In this document: one piece after another, positions 16,053 through 24,830 of the stretch
Layout of the letters: each line of letters opens with the position of its first letter
Position numbering within the stretch: the first letter of the stretch is position 1
Assembly (NCBI RefSeq): GCF_001685015.1
Contig: NZ_MAYT01000029.1
Location: 85,689-149,688 of the forward strand
Source of the DNA: Pseudobacillus wudalianchiensis
Lineage (GTDB): Bacteria; Bacillota; Bacilli; Bacillales; Domibacillaceae
Reading direction: 5' to 3'
DNA length: 64,000 nucleotides
Notes under the pieces: model-generated
Seen by the model: the letters and a program-made list of their open reading frames with translations, nothing else
What the model was told of the DNA's origin: nothing
Database searches by the model: none
Position numbers and translations under genes: made by a program

Positions 16053-17473
16053 GAACGTTCCCCTCCTGTTCCAACAGGTGCGAATCTTGCTTCCGCCAAC
16101 TCTTTTGCTTTCCAAACGGCTCTTGCCTTTTTCAGAGATTCTTTATATTCGCTCTGCGGATCTGAATCAATGACGATCCCCGCTCCTGCTTGAATGTGGC
16201 ACATTCCGTTTTCTACAATCATCGTTCGGATCACAATATTTAGCTCCATATCTTTATTGAAATTGATCCAACCAATGGAGCCAGTATATAAACCGCGTCT
16301 AACTGGTTCCAATTCCTCGATAATTTCCATCGTTCTTACTTTTGGAGCTCCCGTAATCGTCCCACCCGGGAACACGGCATGAATCACATCTGTATTGCTT
16401 TTCCCTGCAGCAAGCTTTCCACGGACATTGGAAACAATATGCTGAACGTGTGAGTACTTTTCAATGACCATAAATTCGTCTACTTCAACCGATCCGTACT
16501 CACTCACCCGGCCTAAATCATTTCGCTCTAAATCAACGAGCATCACATGTTCCGCCCGCTCTTTTTCATTTTCAATCAGCTCAGAGGCCAGCCTTAAATC
16601 ATCGGCATCATCTTTCCCGCGTGAGCGGGTACCGGCAATCGGCCGCGTACTCAATTCTTCTCCAGCCTTTTTAATTAATAGTTCAGGCGATCCTGACACA
16701 ACTTGAAAATCAGGTGTATGGATATAGGCCATATAAGGAGATGGGTTTAACTGTCTTAATTCCTCATAAACAGCTATCGCTGGAATAGAAAGCGGCTTAG
16801 ATTGACGAACAGATAGATTCACTTGAAATACATCTCCAGCGGCAATGTATTGCTTCGTTTTTTCTACTGCTTTCTGGAAAGCTTCCTCTGAAAAAGATAC
16901 TTTCAATTCACCTGTAACGACCTTCCCAGCTGCCTGTTCCTCTTCCTTAATAACAGCCACCCATTTATCTTCTGCTTCCTTGAGCTTTCTTTCTGCTTCT
17001 GCTTGATCTTTCTCAATAGCCAGCAGCCAAAGCGTTGTTGTTTGATGATCAAATACAGCCCATTCATCAAACACTTGAAAATAAAGAAGTGGAAGATCAA
17101 GATCATCTTTAGCACATTCGGGTAACCTTTCAATATAACGAGCATAATCGTAGCTAATATACCCAATAGCCCCGCCTTGAAAGTCGGGCAGCCCCTTTTG
17201 TTCAGGGATCTCAAACGTCTTCAGCCAATTCTCCAATTCTAATAGCGGCAATCCTGTTCTTTCTTCTGTTTTTTCGGCGGTCTGTATTTCAATACCATTT
17301 CTATTAGAAAAAACAACCGCGAAAGGTGACAGTCCGGCTATGCTATAACGGCCACCCCTCCCACTTTCAAGCAATACATGATGAGTCTCGTCCTTGGTTA
17401 ACCATTTATATTGATCAAAAAATTTTTCGTTATCATAAGGAATGGTTCGAGAAAATACACGGCGTTCATTCAC
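16049..17473 (-). CDS. pabB: Aminodeoxychorismate synthase component I
   Basis: PabB converts chorismate and ammonia to 4-amino-4-deoxychorismate. The 474-residue length fits. The N-terminal half includes [23 protein letters not shown]. The chorismate-binding half has [82 protein letters not shown] and YTGSIGWI. The PIAGT and [10 protein letters not shown] motifs point to PabB; TrpE normally has PIAGTRRRG and GTLSGAPKIRAM. It is the first gene of the operon, with pabA and pabC downstream. No attenuator or riboswitch was seen upstream. Confidence 0.92.
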   Translation of the reverse strand: MNERRVFSRTIPYDNEKFFDQYKWLTKDETHHVLLESGRGGRYSIAGLSPFAVVFSNRNGIEIQTAEKTEERTGLPLLELENWLKTFEIPEQKGLPDFQGGAIGYISYDYARYIERLPECAKDDLDLPLLYFQVFDEWAVFDHQTTTLWLLAIEKDQAEAERKLKEAEDKWVAVIKEEEQAAGKVVTGELKVSFSEEAFQKAVEKTKQYIAAGDVFQVNLSVRQSKPLSIPAIAVYEELRQLNPSPYMAYIHTPDFQVVSGSPELLIKKAGEELSTRPIAGTRSRGKDDADDLRLASELIENEKERAEHVMLVDLERNDLGRVSEYGSVEVDEFMVIEKYSHVQHIVSNVRGKLAAGKSNTDVIHAVFPGGTITGAPKVRTMEIIEELEPVRRGLYTGSIGWINFNKDMELNIVIRTMIVENGMCHIQAGAGIVIDSDPQSEYKESLKKARAVWKAKELAEARFAPVGTGGERS

Positions 17474-17629
17474 TAGCTTTCACCCTTCTTCGTCGTAGTC
17501 TTTCTCATCATACTAAACAGAGAAGAAAGAAAAAAGTAGAGAAAGATCATTTTTTGTTACAGCTCTATGCAGGCAAATTTTGATCTTTTATAATAGAAGG
17601 AAAATAAATGAAAATGAAGGAGAAAAGCG

Positions 17630-18442
17630 ATGACAGGCAGCCATTTAGTTCGTCAAACAACATCCCTTATTACAACCGAAACATTAAAAAAGGATTTGCA
17701 TTCTCTTGGAGTTATGCCAGATACAGTCCTAATGGTCCACTCCTCCCTACGATCACTTGGGTGGATAGCAGGGGGAGAAATCACTGTCATTCAAGCCTTG
17801 ATGGCAGCCGTTACGGATAGTGGCACCATCGTTATGCCGACACAAACGACTCATAATTCTGACCCTAAGTATTGGCAGAATCCTCCTGTTCCAGAGGAAT
17901 GGTGGCCCGGTATCCGCTATTTCATGCCTGCTTATTTACCGGATATTACCCCAACTATTGGGATGGGCCGGATCGCAGAAGCATTTCGTACGTTTCCAGA
18001 TGTAAAACGCAGTCTGCACCCTTCCGCTTCTTTTGCTGCCTGGGGGAAACACGCTTCCTTCATCATTGATAACCATTCGATTGATTTTGCTTTTGGGGAA
18101 CAATCTCCACTTGCGCGGCTGTATGACCTTGATGCCTCTGTTTTGTTCATTGGCACGGACTACAGCACATGTACAGCGATGCACCTTGGCGAATTCCGCG
18201 CCAATGATGGGCGCAAAGCTTTTAAACAAGGTTCAGCTATGATGGAAAACGGTGAGCGAGTATGGAAAACATATATGGAACTTGAAGAAAACTCCGAACA
18301 ATTTAATGATATTGGCCGAGCCTTCGAGAAAGAAGCTACCGTAACAAATGGGATGGTTGCTCAATCACCTTGCAAGCTTATTCAGATCCGTCCGCTCGTC
18401 GATTTTACTTCTCGTTATCTTGCTAACCTTTCAAAACAATAA
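17630..18442 (+). CDS. Aminoglycoside N3-acetyltransferase-family protein (AAC(3)/YokD-like)
   Basis: This is a 270-residue acetyl-CoA-dependent acetyltransferase of the Antibiotic_NAT family. Signatures are VLMVHSSLRSLGWIAGGE near the N-terminus, IVMPTQTTHNSDPKYWQNPP, IGMGRIAEAFRTFPDVKRSLHP followed by SASFAAWG, and the active-site HLGEF region in CTAMHLGEFRA. Chromosomal relatives in Bacillus (YokD, BA2930) have aminoglycoside acetylation ability at best, so clinical-type resistance should not be assumed. It is monocistronic, with TATAAT upstream near 17590 and AAGGAGAAAAG before the ATG. Its last 20 bases overlap the 3' end of the convergent methyltransferase-like gene. Confidence 0.87.
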   Translation: MTGSHLVRQTTSLITTETLKKDLHSLGVMPDTVLMVHSSLRSLGWIAGGEITVIQALMAAVTDSGTIVMPTQTTHNSDPKYWQNPPVPEEWWPGIRYFMPAYLPDITPTIGMGRIAEAFRTFPDVKRSLHPSASFAAWGKHASFIIDNHSIDFAFGEQSPLARLYDLDASVLFIGTDYSTCTAMHLGEFRANDGRKAFKQGSAMMENGERVWKTYMELEENSEQFNDIGRAFEKEATVTNGMVAQSPCKLIQIRPLVDFTSRYLANLSKQ

Positions 18443-18965
18443 AACGGTTCACCGCAGCAGGAAAAGCAGCTCCGTCAATCAGCTCTGTCCACCCCTGTTC
18501 GACAGCTTCAGTAAGAGAGAGGGCGGTTATTTGCTGAACAAAAATTGCTTCAAAACCGATTTCTCTTAAGAGATCCCAATAGTCCGGGAGGTTTCTTACA
18601 TACCCTGCTCCCTTTGCATGCTGCAACGTAGCCGTTTCAGCCAAATCAATGACGAGGCGGCCTCCCGGTTTCAACAAGTGAAAGCTTTTTCTTAACCACG
18701 CTTCCCCTTCATCAAGAAAATGGATGTCAAGCTGGGCGGCAGCGACATCAAACCGCTCTTCGTTAGAAGTGAAAAGAGAAGGAGAAATCGTCGTAATCTC
18801 CGCTTTTTCCGTTGTCAGGCTTGTTAAGGCAGGAGACAAAGCTTCTCCTAGCCATAAGATCCTTTCACCTGGCTGAACACTCATTGTTTGTAAAAAGCTT
18901 TCTGCTGATACCGTCCATTCTAATACACTTTCTTTTGTGAATTTTCTTTGATTGATTACTGTCAT
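18423..18965 (-). CDS. Methyltransferase-like protein under SAM riboswitch control
   Basis: This 180-residue protein looks like a reduced class I methyltransferase. RILWLGEALSPALTSL occupies the place of motif I but lacks the GxGxG loop. Asp/Glu positions of motif II are unclear (EKAEITTIS). FDVAAAQLDIHFL resembles motif IV, followed by LRKSFHLLKPGGRLVIDLAE, a good post-motif IV strand. The C-terminal part includes YWDLLREIGFEAIFVQQITA. The start at 18965 follows GGGAGGAATGGG. It is the only gene directly downstream of an S-box leader, so its expression is tied to SAM or methionine supply. Substrate and even catalytic competence are open. Its 3' end overlaps the convergent acetyltransferase gene by 20 bases. 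Confidence 0.7.
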   Translation of the reverse strand: MTVINQRKFTKESVLEWTVSAESFLQTMSVQPGERILWLGEALSPALTSLTTEKAEITTISPSLFTSNEERFDVAAAQLDIHFLDEGEAWLRKSFHLLKPGGRLVIDLAETATLQHAKGAGYVRNLPDYWDLLREIGFEAIFVQQITALSLTEAVEQGWTELIDGAAFPAAVNRFIVLKG

Positions 18966-19000
18966 TTCCCATTCCTCCCTTTCTAACGATCAAGACAAAA

Positions 19001-19030
19001 TAAAAAACCTCTTCAGATAAGAAGAGGTTT
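19001..19030 (-). terminator. Intrinsic terminator of the SAM riboswitch
   Basis: On the minus strand AAACCTCTTC, a short loop and GAAGAGGTTT are followed by UUUAUUUU, located between the S-box aptamer and the methyltransferase-like gene. It is the likely off-state structure. Confidence 0.85.
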
Positions 19031-19039
19031 GCGAACTAT

Positions 19040-19156
19040 TCCACTCTCTTATCTGTCAGCTGACGCTGCAAGAATTAGCACCGTGCTCGCATTCTATATG
19101 CGAGTCGGTTGCCGGGCTTCATAGGGCTTGTCCCTCCACCTGCTCTTGATAAGACA
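19040..19156 (-). ncRNA. SAM-I (S-box) riboswitch
   Basis: On the minus strand the leader reads TCTTATCAAGAGCAGGTGGA, then GGGACAAGCCC, ATGAAGCCCGGCAACC, a variable hairpin, GGTGCTAATTC, and GATAAGAGAG. These are the conserved elements of the S-box aptamer, including the P1 closing pairs (CTTATC/GATAAG), and a terminator follows. Confidence 0.96.
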
Positions 19157-19258
19157 TCGTTTCTATTCAATTTAAGTAGACTTTGTGTGTCTAAAATAAA
19201 GTTAATTATATTCTGAATGAACGAACTAGTTTTTCAATTCATTCGAATTATTGCACGT

Positions 19259-20455
19259 TTATGATCGGCTGTCAACCTGCTTTTTAAAAATTTCAAGTTG
19301 AGCGAGACGATGGACCGCCTCTTTAATTTTTTCTTCAGAGGCTACGAGACCAGCACGTACGTATCCTTCCCCAAGCTCACCAAAGCCAATTCCCGGTGCA
19401 ACTGCTACGCCTGCCTCTTCTAGCAAAAGATCACTAAATTCTTCCGATGTGTATCCCTCTGGCACTTTTAGCCAAGCAAAAAACGATCCTTCCGGTGCTG
19501 TCACTTTCCAGCCAATTTCATTCAAACCGCTAATCAGAAGGTTACGGCGCTTTTCATACATGGCTTCCTGCTTATGTACTTCGTCTTGCGGCCCGAGTAA
19601 GGCTGCAGCTGCAGCCTCTTGAATGCCGCCGTACAAACTGCAGTGCAAGTGATCTTGAATCAGCTCCAGAGCAGCAATGACGCTTGGATTGCCAACAGCA
19701 AAGCCAACTCTCCATCCCGCCATGTTATACGTTTTTGACATCGTATAAATTTCGATCCCATTCTCTTTGGCTCCTTCAACTTGAAGGTAGCTAACCGGTT
19801 TCTTGCCGTCAAAACCAATCGCTCCATAAGCAAAATCATGAACGATGCAAATTTCATGTTCACCGGCAAATTGGATGGTTTTCTCAAAGAACGCGGAATC
19901 TGCCATTGCCCCGGTCGGATTATTAGGATAATTAATAAATAAAAGCTTTGCTTTTTCTAATACTTCTTTCGGAATCTCTTCGTATCGAGGAAGAAACCCG
20001 TTCTCTTCTTTAAGCGGCAACATATGCATATTAGCACCCGCAAGCGCAATGCCCGACCAATAATCCGGATAGCCTGGGTCTGGAACAAGCGCCACTTCTC
20101 CTGGATTTAATAAGCACTGCGGCAGCTCAACAAGTCCTGCTTTCCCGCCAATGATGAGCGCCACTTCTCTTTCTGGATCAAGCTCGACGCCATATTCCCT
20201 TTGATAAAATTCAGCACATGCCTTTTTGACATGACTATATCCTCTAAAGGGTGAGTATTTATCATTAACCGGGTTATCAACAGCTGTTTTTAGCGCTGTT
20301 TTTATATGACTAAATACCGGTTGATCAGGGCTTCCCTGTGCTAAGTTTATAATTTCACGCCCTCCAGCTGAGGCATTATTTATTCTCTGGCCCAATTTAG
20401 CGAAGAATTGCTCCGGCAGAGCCTGAAGCCGATTAGCCGTTTCAAAAGTCTTCAT
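19259..20455 (-). CDS. mtnE: Aminotransferase of the methionine salvage type (MtnE-like)
   Basis: This fold-type I aminotransferase (398 residues) resembles Bacillus MtnE/YkrV, which transaminates 2-oxo-4-methylthiobutyrate to methionine with glutamine as donor. Motifs are INLAQGSPDQPVF, YSPFRGYSHVKKACAEFY, ALVPDPGYPDYW, LFINYPNNPTGAMAD, IVHDFAYGAIGFDG and the PLP lysine in YTMSKTYNMAGWRVGFAVG. The start is the ATG at 20455 (MKTFETANRL); the frame is open further upstream but lacks a ribosome binding site and would overlap the divergent gene. The divergent neighbour encodes an omega-amidase-like MtnU, which supports a glutamine-dependent reaction. A broader aromatic or alanine aminotransferase role cannot be excluded. 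Confidence 0.82.
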   Translation of the reverse strand: MKTFETANRLQALPEQFFAKLGQRINNASAGGREIINLAQGSPDQPVFSHIKTALKTAVDNPVNDKYSPFRGYSHVKKACAEFYQREYGVELDPEREVALIIGGKAGLVELPQCLLNPGEVALVPDPGYPDYWSGIALAGANMHMLPLKEENGFLPRYEEIPKEVLEKAKLLFINYPNNPTGAMADSAFFEKTIQFAGEHEICIVHDFAYGAIGFDGKKPVSYLQVEGAKENGIEIYTMSKTYNMAGWRVGFAVGNPSVIAALELIQDHLHCSLYGGIQEAAAAALLGPQDEVHKQEAMYEKRRNLLISGLNEIGWKVTAPEGSFFAWLKVPEGYTSEEFSDLLLEEAGVAVAPGIGFGELGEGYVRAGLVASEEKIKEAVHRLAQLEIFKKQVDSRS

Positions 20456-20552
20456 GTATGCAGCCCTCGCTTTCAAATTATAGTTAATAATGGTATAACG
20501 AAAGAGAAAGAAAGTAAAGTAAGAATTTTCGGAAAGGAATGTGGGGGCTGAC

Positions 20553-21338
20553 ATGAAATTAAAAACGGCTATTATCCAAATGGATATTGCGTACGGTCAT
20601 CCGGAGGAAAACTATAAACGGGCAGAAGGATGGCTGCAAAAGGCGGCAAATGAAGGCTGTCAACTAGCAGTACTGCCTGAGCTATGGACGACCGGCTATG
20701 ATCTGACAAGACTCGATGAAATTGCAGATAGAGAAGCAAGCCAAACGATTGCTTTTTTATCAGAGCAAGCCAAAAAGCACCAAATGCACTTAATCGGCGG
20801 ATCTGTAGCGAACGAAACAGCGAATGGTGTTGAAAACACTCTGCTTGTTATAAATAAACAAGGCGAATTGTTAAAAAAATATAGCAAGCTGCATTTGTTC
20901 CGCTTGATGGAGGAAGAAAAGTTTTTGAAGGCTGGTGAAGGTGACGGGCTATTCACACTGGAAAATGCGCAAATGGCCGCCTTTATCTGTTACGATATTC
21001 GCTTCCCTGAGTGGTTAAGAAAACATGTGCTTTCAGGAGCAAATGTCTTGTTTATCCCTGCTGAATGGCCGCTTGCCCGCACAGATCATTGGCGGACACT
21101 GCTTATTGCCAGAGCCATTGAAAATCAAAGCTACGTTGTCGGCTGCAACCGCAGCGGCGAAGATCCAAAAAATAAGTTTGCTGGCCATTCTATGATTATT
21201 GATCCTTGGGGAGAAATTATTGCCGAAGCGGGCGAAGAAGAAGAACTGCTCATTGGCGAAATTGATTTAGCAAAAGTGCCGGAAATAAGAGAACGCATTC
21301 CTGTTTTCGAAGATCGCCGCGTAGAGTTTTATCGTTAA
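20553..21338 (+). CDS. mtnU: Omega-amidase-like carbon-nitrogen hydrolase (MtnU)
   Basis: This nitrilase-superfamily protein (261 residues) hydrolyses 2-oxoglutaramate or 2-oxosuccinamate left by glutamine transaminases. The Glu-Lys-Cys triad is visible: Glu in LAVLPELWTTGYD, Lys in YSKLHLFRLMEEEKFLKAG, Cys in MAAFICYDIRFPEWLRK. RAIENQSYVVGCNRSG and SMIIDPWGEIIAEAGEEEEL follow. The ATG at 20553 is preferred over the in-frame GTG at 20541, which sits too close to AAAGGA. It is divergent from mtnE, and B. subtilis has the same pair (ykrU/ykrV) adjacent. A perfect inverted repeat terminator follows. Confidence 0.87.
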   Translation: MKLKTAIIQMDIAYGHPEENYKRAEGWLQKAANEGCQLAVLPELWTTGYDLTRLDEIADREASQTIAFLSEQAKKHQMHLIGGSVANETANGVENTLLVINKQGELLKKYSKLHLFRLMEEEKFLKAGEGDGLFTLENAQMAAFICYDIRFPEWLRKHVLSGANVLFIPAEWPLARTDHWRTLLIARAIENQSYVVGCNRSGEDPKNKFAGHSMIIDPWGEIIAEAGEEEELLIGEIDLAKVPEIRERIPVFEDRRVEFYR

Positions 21339-21340
21339 TC

Positions 21341-21378
21341 ATGAAAGAAGCCTGGGAAATTTCCCAGGCTTCTTTCAT
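21341..21378. terminator. Bidirectional intrinsic terminator
   Basis: A 19-base perfect inverted repeat (ATGAAAGAAGCCTGGGAAA and its complement) directly follows mtnU. It is symmetrical and could also act on transcripts from metA. Confidence 0.88.
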
Positions 21379-21436
21379 AGTGTAGCAAGATTGTAGAAAG
21401 CTAGCCAGAATAGACCAGGCGTCGCCCCTTTCGCTT

Positions 21437-22345
21437 TCAATCCCATTCGTATGGGGTTTCTTGATAGACATAGTAGTTCAGCCAGTTGGAGAACAATAAA
21501 TGAGCATGTGAACGCCATTTGTTTACAGGTTTTTTTGTCGGATTATTGTCCGGGAAATAATATTTTGGCATGTCAATGTCGAGCCCCTTCGCTAAATCCC
21601 GCTCGTATTCTTCAGCCAGTGTTTGCACTTCGTACTCTAAGTGCCCCGTAATCATAATATGCCGCTCATCTTTTGACATGATGATAAACGCTCCTGCTTC
21701 TTCGGAAGAGGCAAGCAGCTGTAAATCTTTATGAGCCTTAATTTTTTCCTTGTCTACGTCCGTATAACGAGAGTGCGGAGCATAAAAAATATCATCAAAC
21801 CCTCGCATTAATTTAACAGTCGGCTCATTGACTGTATGACTAAAAATACCGGAACACTTTTTCGGCAATTCAAATTTCCCAATGCCGAAGTAATGATACA
21901 GTGCTGCCTGAGCCCCCCAACAAATGTGGAGCACGGAAGTAACATTTGTTTTCGCCCAATCCATAATTTTTTTGAGCTCTTCCCAATAGTTGACTTCCTC
22001 AAATTCCATTAGTTCAATTGGGGCTCCGGTAATAATCATCCCATCCACTCGTCTGTCCTTCACTTCATCAAATGTTGTATAGAATTGTTCCAAGTGAGAC
22101 TTACTTACATTTTTCGATTCATGTGTCGCCGTATGCAGGAACGATACGTTTACTTGGAGCGGTGTATTGCCGAGCAGCCGCAAAAGCTGTGCTTCTGTTT
22201 TCTCTTTTTCTGGCATCAGATTTAGAATTAAAATATTTAAAGGACGGATATCCTGGCTGCGGGCCCGGTCAACATCCATCACGAAAATATTCTCTCTCTC
22301 TAGAATTTCCCGTGCTGGTAATTCCTGCGGTATATTAATCGGCAT
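21437..22345 (-). CDS. metAA: Homoserine O-acetyltransferase
   Basis: MetA acylates homoserine in the first committed step of methionine synthesis. The 302-residue protein matches the family throughout. The nucleophile Cys142 is in [15 protein letters not shown], and His235 and Glu237 are in MITGHLEYE. Residue 111 is Glu ([14 protein letters not shown]), which in the studied Bacillus enzyme sets acetyl-CoA rather than succinyl-CoA use, whereas E. coli has Gly there; hence the acetyltransferase call. The ATG at 22345 follows AAGAGGGGGTAGACA. No S-box leader is visible upstream, so control differs from the nearby SAM-riboswitch gene. It appears monocistronic. Confidence 0.94.
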   Translation of the reverse strand: MPINIPQELPAREILERENIFVMDVDRARSQDIRPLNILILNLMPEKEKTEAQLLRLLGNTPLQVNVSFLHTATHESKNVSKSHLEQFYTTFDEVKDRRVDGMIITGAPIELMEFEEVNYWEELKKIMDWAKTNVTSVLHICWGAQAALYHYFGIGKFELPKKCSGIFSHTVNEPTVKLMRGFDDIFYAPHSRYTDVDKEKIKAHKDLQLLASSEEAGAFIIMSKDERHIMITGHLEYEVQTLAEEYERDLAKGLDIDMPKYYFPDNNPTKKPVNKWRSHAHLLFSNWLNYYVYQETPYEWD

Positions 22346-22451
22346 TTGTCTACCCCCTCTTAGTTTTGAATTTTCAATAAACTATTATAGACAGCACTTT
22401 TAAAAAAATACAAGAATTGTTTTTGATGGACAAACGAATGAGCACTAAAAA

Positions 22452-22477
22452 CCTGCAAAGAAATCTTTCTTTGCAGG
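22452..22477 (-). terminator. Intrinsic terminator of topB
   Basis: CCTGCAAAGA and TCTTTGCAGG form a ten-pair stem just past the topB stop codon, with a modest U tract (TTTTTAGTG) on the minus strand. Confidence 0.7.
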
Positions 22478-22485
22478 CGGGTGGA

Positions 22486-24648
22486 TTACTTCAATTTTAA
22501 TTTCGCTAAAGCATCCGCTAAAGCCGTATTCATCGGTTCGTCTTTTGATTGCTTTTTCAAATATTTATTCACATCTTGCTTTGTTGCTTTATTTCCTGAT
22601 TGTTTCTTTCTTCTCTCTTGGAAGGCTGTCAGTTTTTCTCGATATCCACACTTACAAACAAAGATCTGTCCCTTTCCTTCCCCGCGAAGCTCCAGCTTTT
22701 TATGGCAGTTCGGACAGCGGGCATTCGTTAATTTAGCTACGTTCTTGCGATAGCCGCACTCTCTATCCTGACAGACAAGCATCTTTCCTTTTTTTCCATT
22801 GACTTCAAGCAACAATTTCCCGCAATCCGGGCACTGGCTGCCTGTTACGTTATCATGCTTGAATTTTTTCTCGCTGTTTTTAATTTCGTTCGTCACCGCT
22901 TTTGTGTAATGGCAAATCTCTTTCATAAAATCCTGTGATTTCAGTTTTCCTTTAGCAATCGCTTCTAGTTTCTGCTCCCATTCACCTGTTAAAGCCGGCG
23001 ACTGTAATTCACTCGGTACTAATTCCAATAACTGTTTGCCTTTAGAAGTGATAAAAATATCTTTTCCCTTTTTTTCAATCAAAAAGGTATTAAAAAGCTT
23101 TTCAATAATATCAGCTCTTGTTGCAACTGTTCCAAGCCCGCCGGTTTGGCTCAATGTTTGTTTTAACTGCTTATTCTCTTCTTCCATATATTTTGCCGGA
23201 TTTTCCATAGCGGATAGAAGTGTCCCTTCATTAAAGCGAGCAGGCGGAGTCGTTTCGCCCTGAGTAGCCGTTAACGTTGTGACTTCCCATTCTTCTCCTT
23301 GTTTAACAGGAGGAAGTGAAGCTTCATCGTCTTCTTCTTTTCCGTATACTTCCTTCCAGCCAAGGGAGGCAATGACCTTTCCTTTTGCGGTAAACATTTC
23401 TGATCCAATCTTCGCCTCCACCGTTGTCTGCTCATACTCAAACGGCGGCAGTAATACAGCTAAAAAGCGTTTTACAATTAAATCGTAAATCTTTCGTTCT
23501 TTATCACTTAGATCACTAAGAATAGCGGTCTGCTCAGTAGGAACAATCGCATGGTGGTCACTTACCTTGGCGTCGTTAATAAATGATTTATTGGGCTTAA
23601 TGCCATTCTTTTTGACTTTAGCAGCAAATTTCGCATACGGATTAATTTCGACAGCTTCCACTCGTTCTTTTAGCGTGTCAGCCATGTCACTGGACAAATA
23701 ACGAGAATCAGTCCGCGGGTATGTGACGAGCTTATGTTGTTCGTATAACTTCTGCATAATAGACAGCGTTTCTTTCGCTGAGTAGTTAAAGATTTTATGA
23801 GCGTCACGCTGGAGCTCTGTCAAATCATACAATTCTGGTGCGTAAGACTTTTTCGCCGCTTTTTTGACAGAGGTAATGACAGCTTTTTCTCCACGGATTG
23901 CCTTTAAAAGTTGATCTCGTTTCTCCTCAGAGAAAGTCTTTGTATCATTTGACTTTTCGTCTTTCCATGTTAACTTCATATCGCCGGCAATCGCTGTTAT
24001 TCCATAATAGCTTTTTGGCTTAAATTGTTTAATTTCCGCTTCTCTTTTTGCAATCATCGCCAATGTCGGCGTCTGGACACGCCCACAGGAAAGCTGAGCA
24101 TTAAATTTTGTCGTTAAAGCCCGAGTTGCATTAATCCCGACAAGCCAGTCAGCCTCCGCCCGTGCCACTGCCGAACGGTATAAGTTCTCGTACTCCTGCC
24201 CATCTCGTAACTTTTTAAAGCCTTCACGGATCGCTTTATCCGTAACCGAAGAAATCCATAAACGCTTTACTGGCTTTTTCACATGGGCTTTATCGATAAT
24301 CCAGCGGGCAACAAGCTCTCCCTCACGTCCGGCATCTGTAGCAATCACAATATCTTTCACATCTTTACGGTTCAGCTGTGCTTTCACTGCTTGAAACTGC
24401 TTGCCCGTCTTCTTAATCACTACAGTTTTTAATTGGTTTGGCATTAATGGCAAATCTGCTAAGTTCCACGTTTTATATTGATCACCGTACGCCTCTGGGT
24501 CAGCATGAGTGACGAGGTGGCCAAGCGCCCACGTCACGATGTATTGATCTCCCTCTAAAAAGCCGTTTCCTTTTTTGCCGCACTTTAACACGCGGGCAAT
24601 ATCACGGGCAACAGACGGCTTCTCAGCTAATACGACTGTTTTACTCAT
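22486..24648 (-). CDS. topB: DNA topoisomerase III
   Basis: This type IA topoisomerase (720 residues) decatenates DNA and resolves recombination intermediates. It has an N-terminal Toprim domain (VVLAEKPSVARDIARVL, then IVIATDAGREGELVARWI with the acidic DxD-type metal site), the active-site tyrosine in LVTYPRTDSRYLSSDM, and QTPTLAMIAKRE. The C-terminus carries zinc-ribbon-like CxxC pairs (SQCPDCGKLL, LVCQDRECGY, ARCPNCHKKL, FVCKCGYREK), which bind single-stranded DNA. B. subtilis TopB is about the same length. The ATG at 24648 follows GAAAGGATGTTAC. It is monocistronic. Confidence 0.95.
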   Translation of the reverse strand: MSKTVVLAEKPSVARDIARVLKCGKKGNGFLEGDQYIVTWALGHLVTHADPEAYGDQYKTWNLADLPLMPNQLKTVVIKKTGKQFQAVKAQLNRKDVKDIVIATDAGREGELVARWIIDKAHVKKPVKRLWISSVTDKAIREGFKKLRDGQEYENLYRSAVARAEADWLVGINATRALTTKFNAQLSCGRVQTPTLAMIAKREAEIKQFKPKSYYGITAIAGDMKLTWKDEKSNDTKTFSEEKRDQLLKAIRGEKAVITSVKKAAKKSYAPELYDLTELQRDAHKIFNYSAKETLSIMQKLYEQHKLVTYPRTDSRYLSSDMADTLKERVEAVEINPYAKFAAKVKKNGIKPNKSFINDAKVSDHHAIVPTEQTAILSDLSDKERKIYDLIVKRFLAVLLPPFEYEQTTVEAKIGSEMFTAKGKVIASLGWKEVYGKEEDDEASLPPVKQGEEWEVTTLTATQGETTPPARFNEGTLLSAMENPAKYMEEENKQLKQTLSQTGGLGTVATRADIIEKLFNTFLIEKKGKDIFITSKGKQLLELVPSELQSPALTGEWEQKLEAIAKGKLKSQDFMKEICHYTKAVTNEIKNSEKKFKHDNVTGSQCPDCGKLLLEVNGKKGKMLVCQDRECGYRKNVAKLTNARCPNCHKKLELRGEGKGQIFVCKCGYREKLTAFQERRKKQSGNKATKQDVNKYLKKQSKDEPMNTALADALAKLKLK

Positions 24649-24830
24649 AGTAACATCCTTTCATTTTTACGCTATTCGTATTATACCATTGTTTCGCTAA
24701 GTGGCGGTCACGTTACCTGTCATCTAGCCGAACTAGTAAAACTCGTGACTTCTTTCTCTTTTTCCTTTATATTTGGTAAAAATATAATATTTTAGCATAT
24801 TTATCTATTATCTAGAAAGGAGTGATCTTC

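Noticed and set aside
17630..18442. Acquired aminoglycoside resistance gene
   Set aside because: The protein belongs to the AAC(3) family, but it sits among housekeeping genes with no mobile element, and chromosomal Bacillus relatives are not clinical resistance determinants.
22346..22451. S-box or T-box leader for metA
   Set aside because: The region between the topB terminator and metA lacks the conserved S-box or T-box elements.
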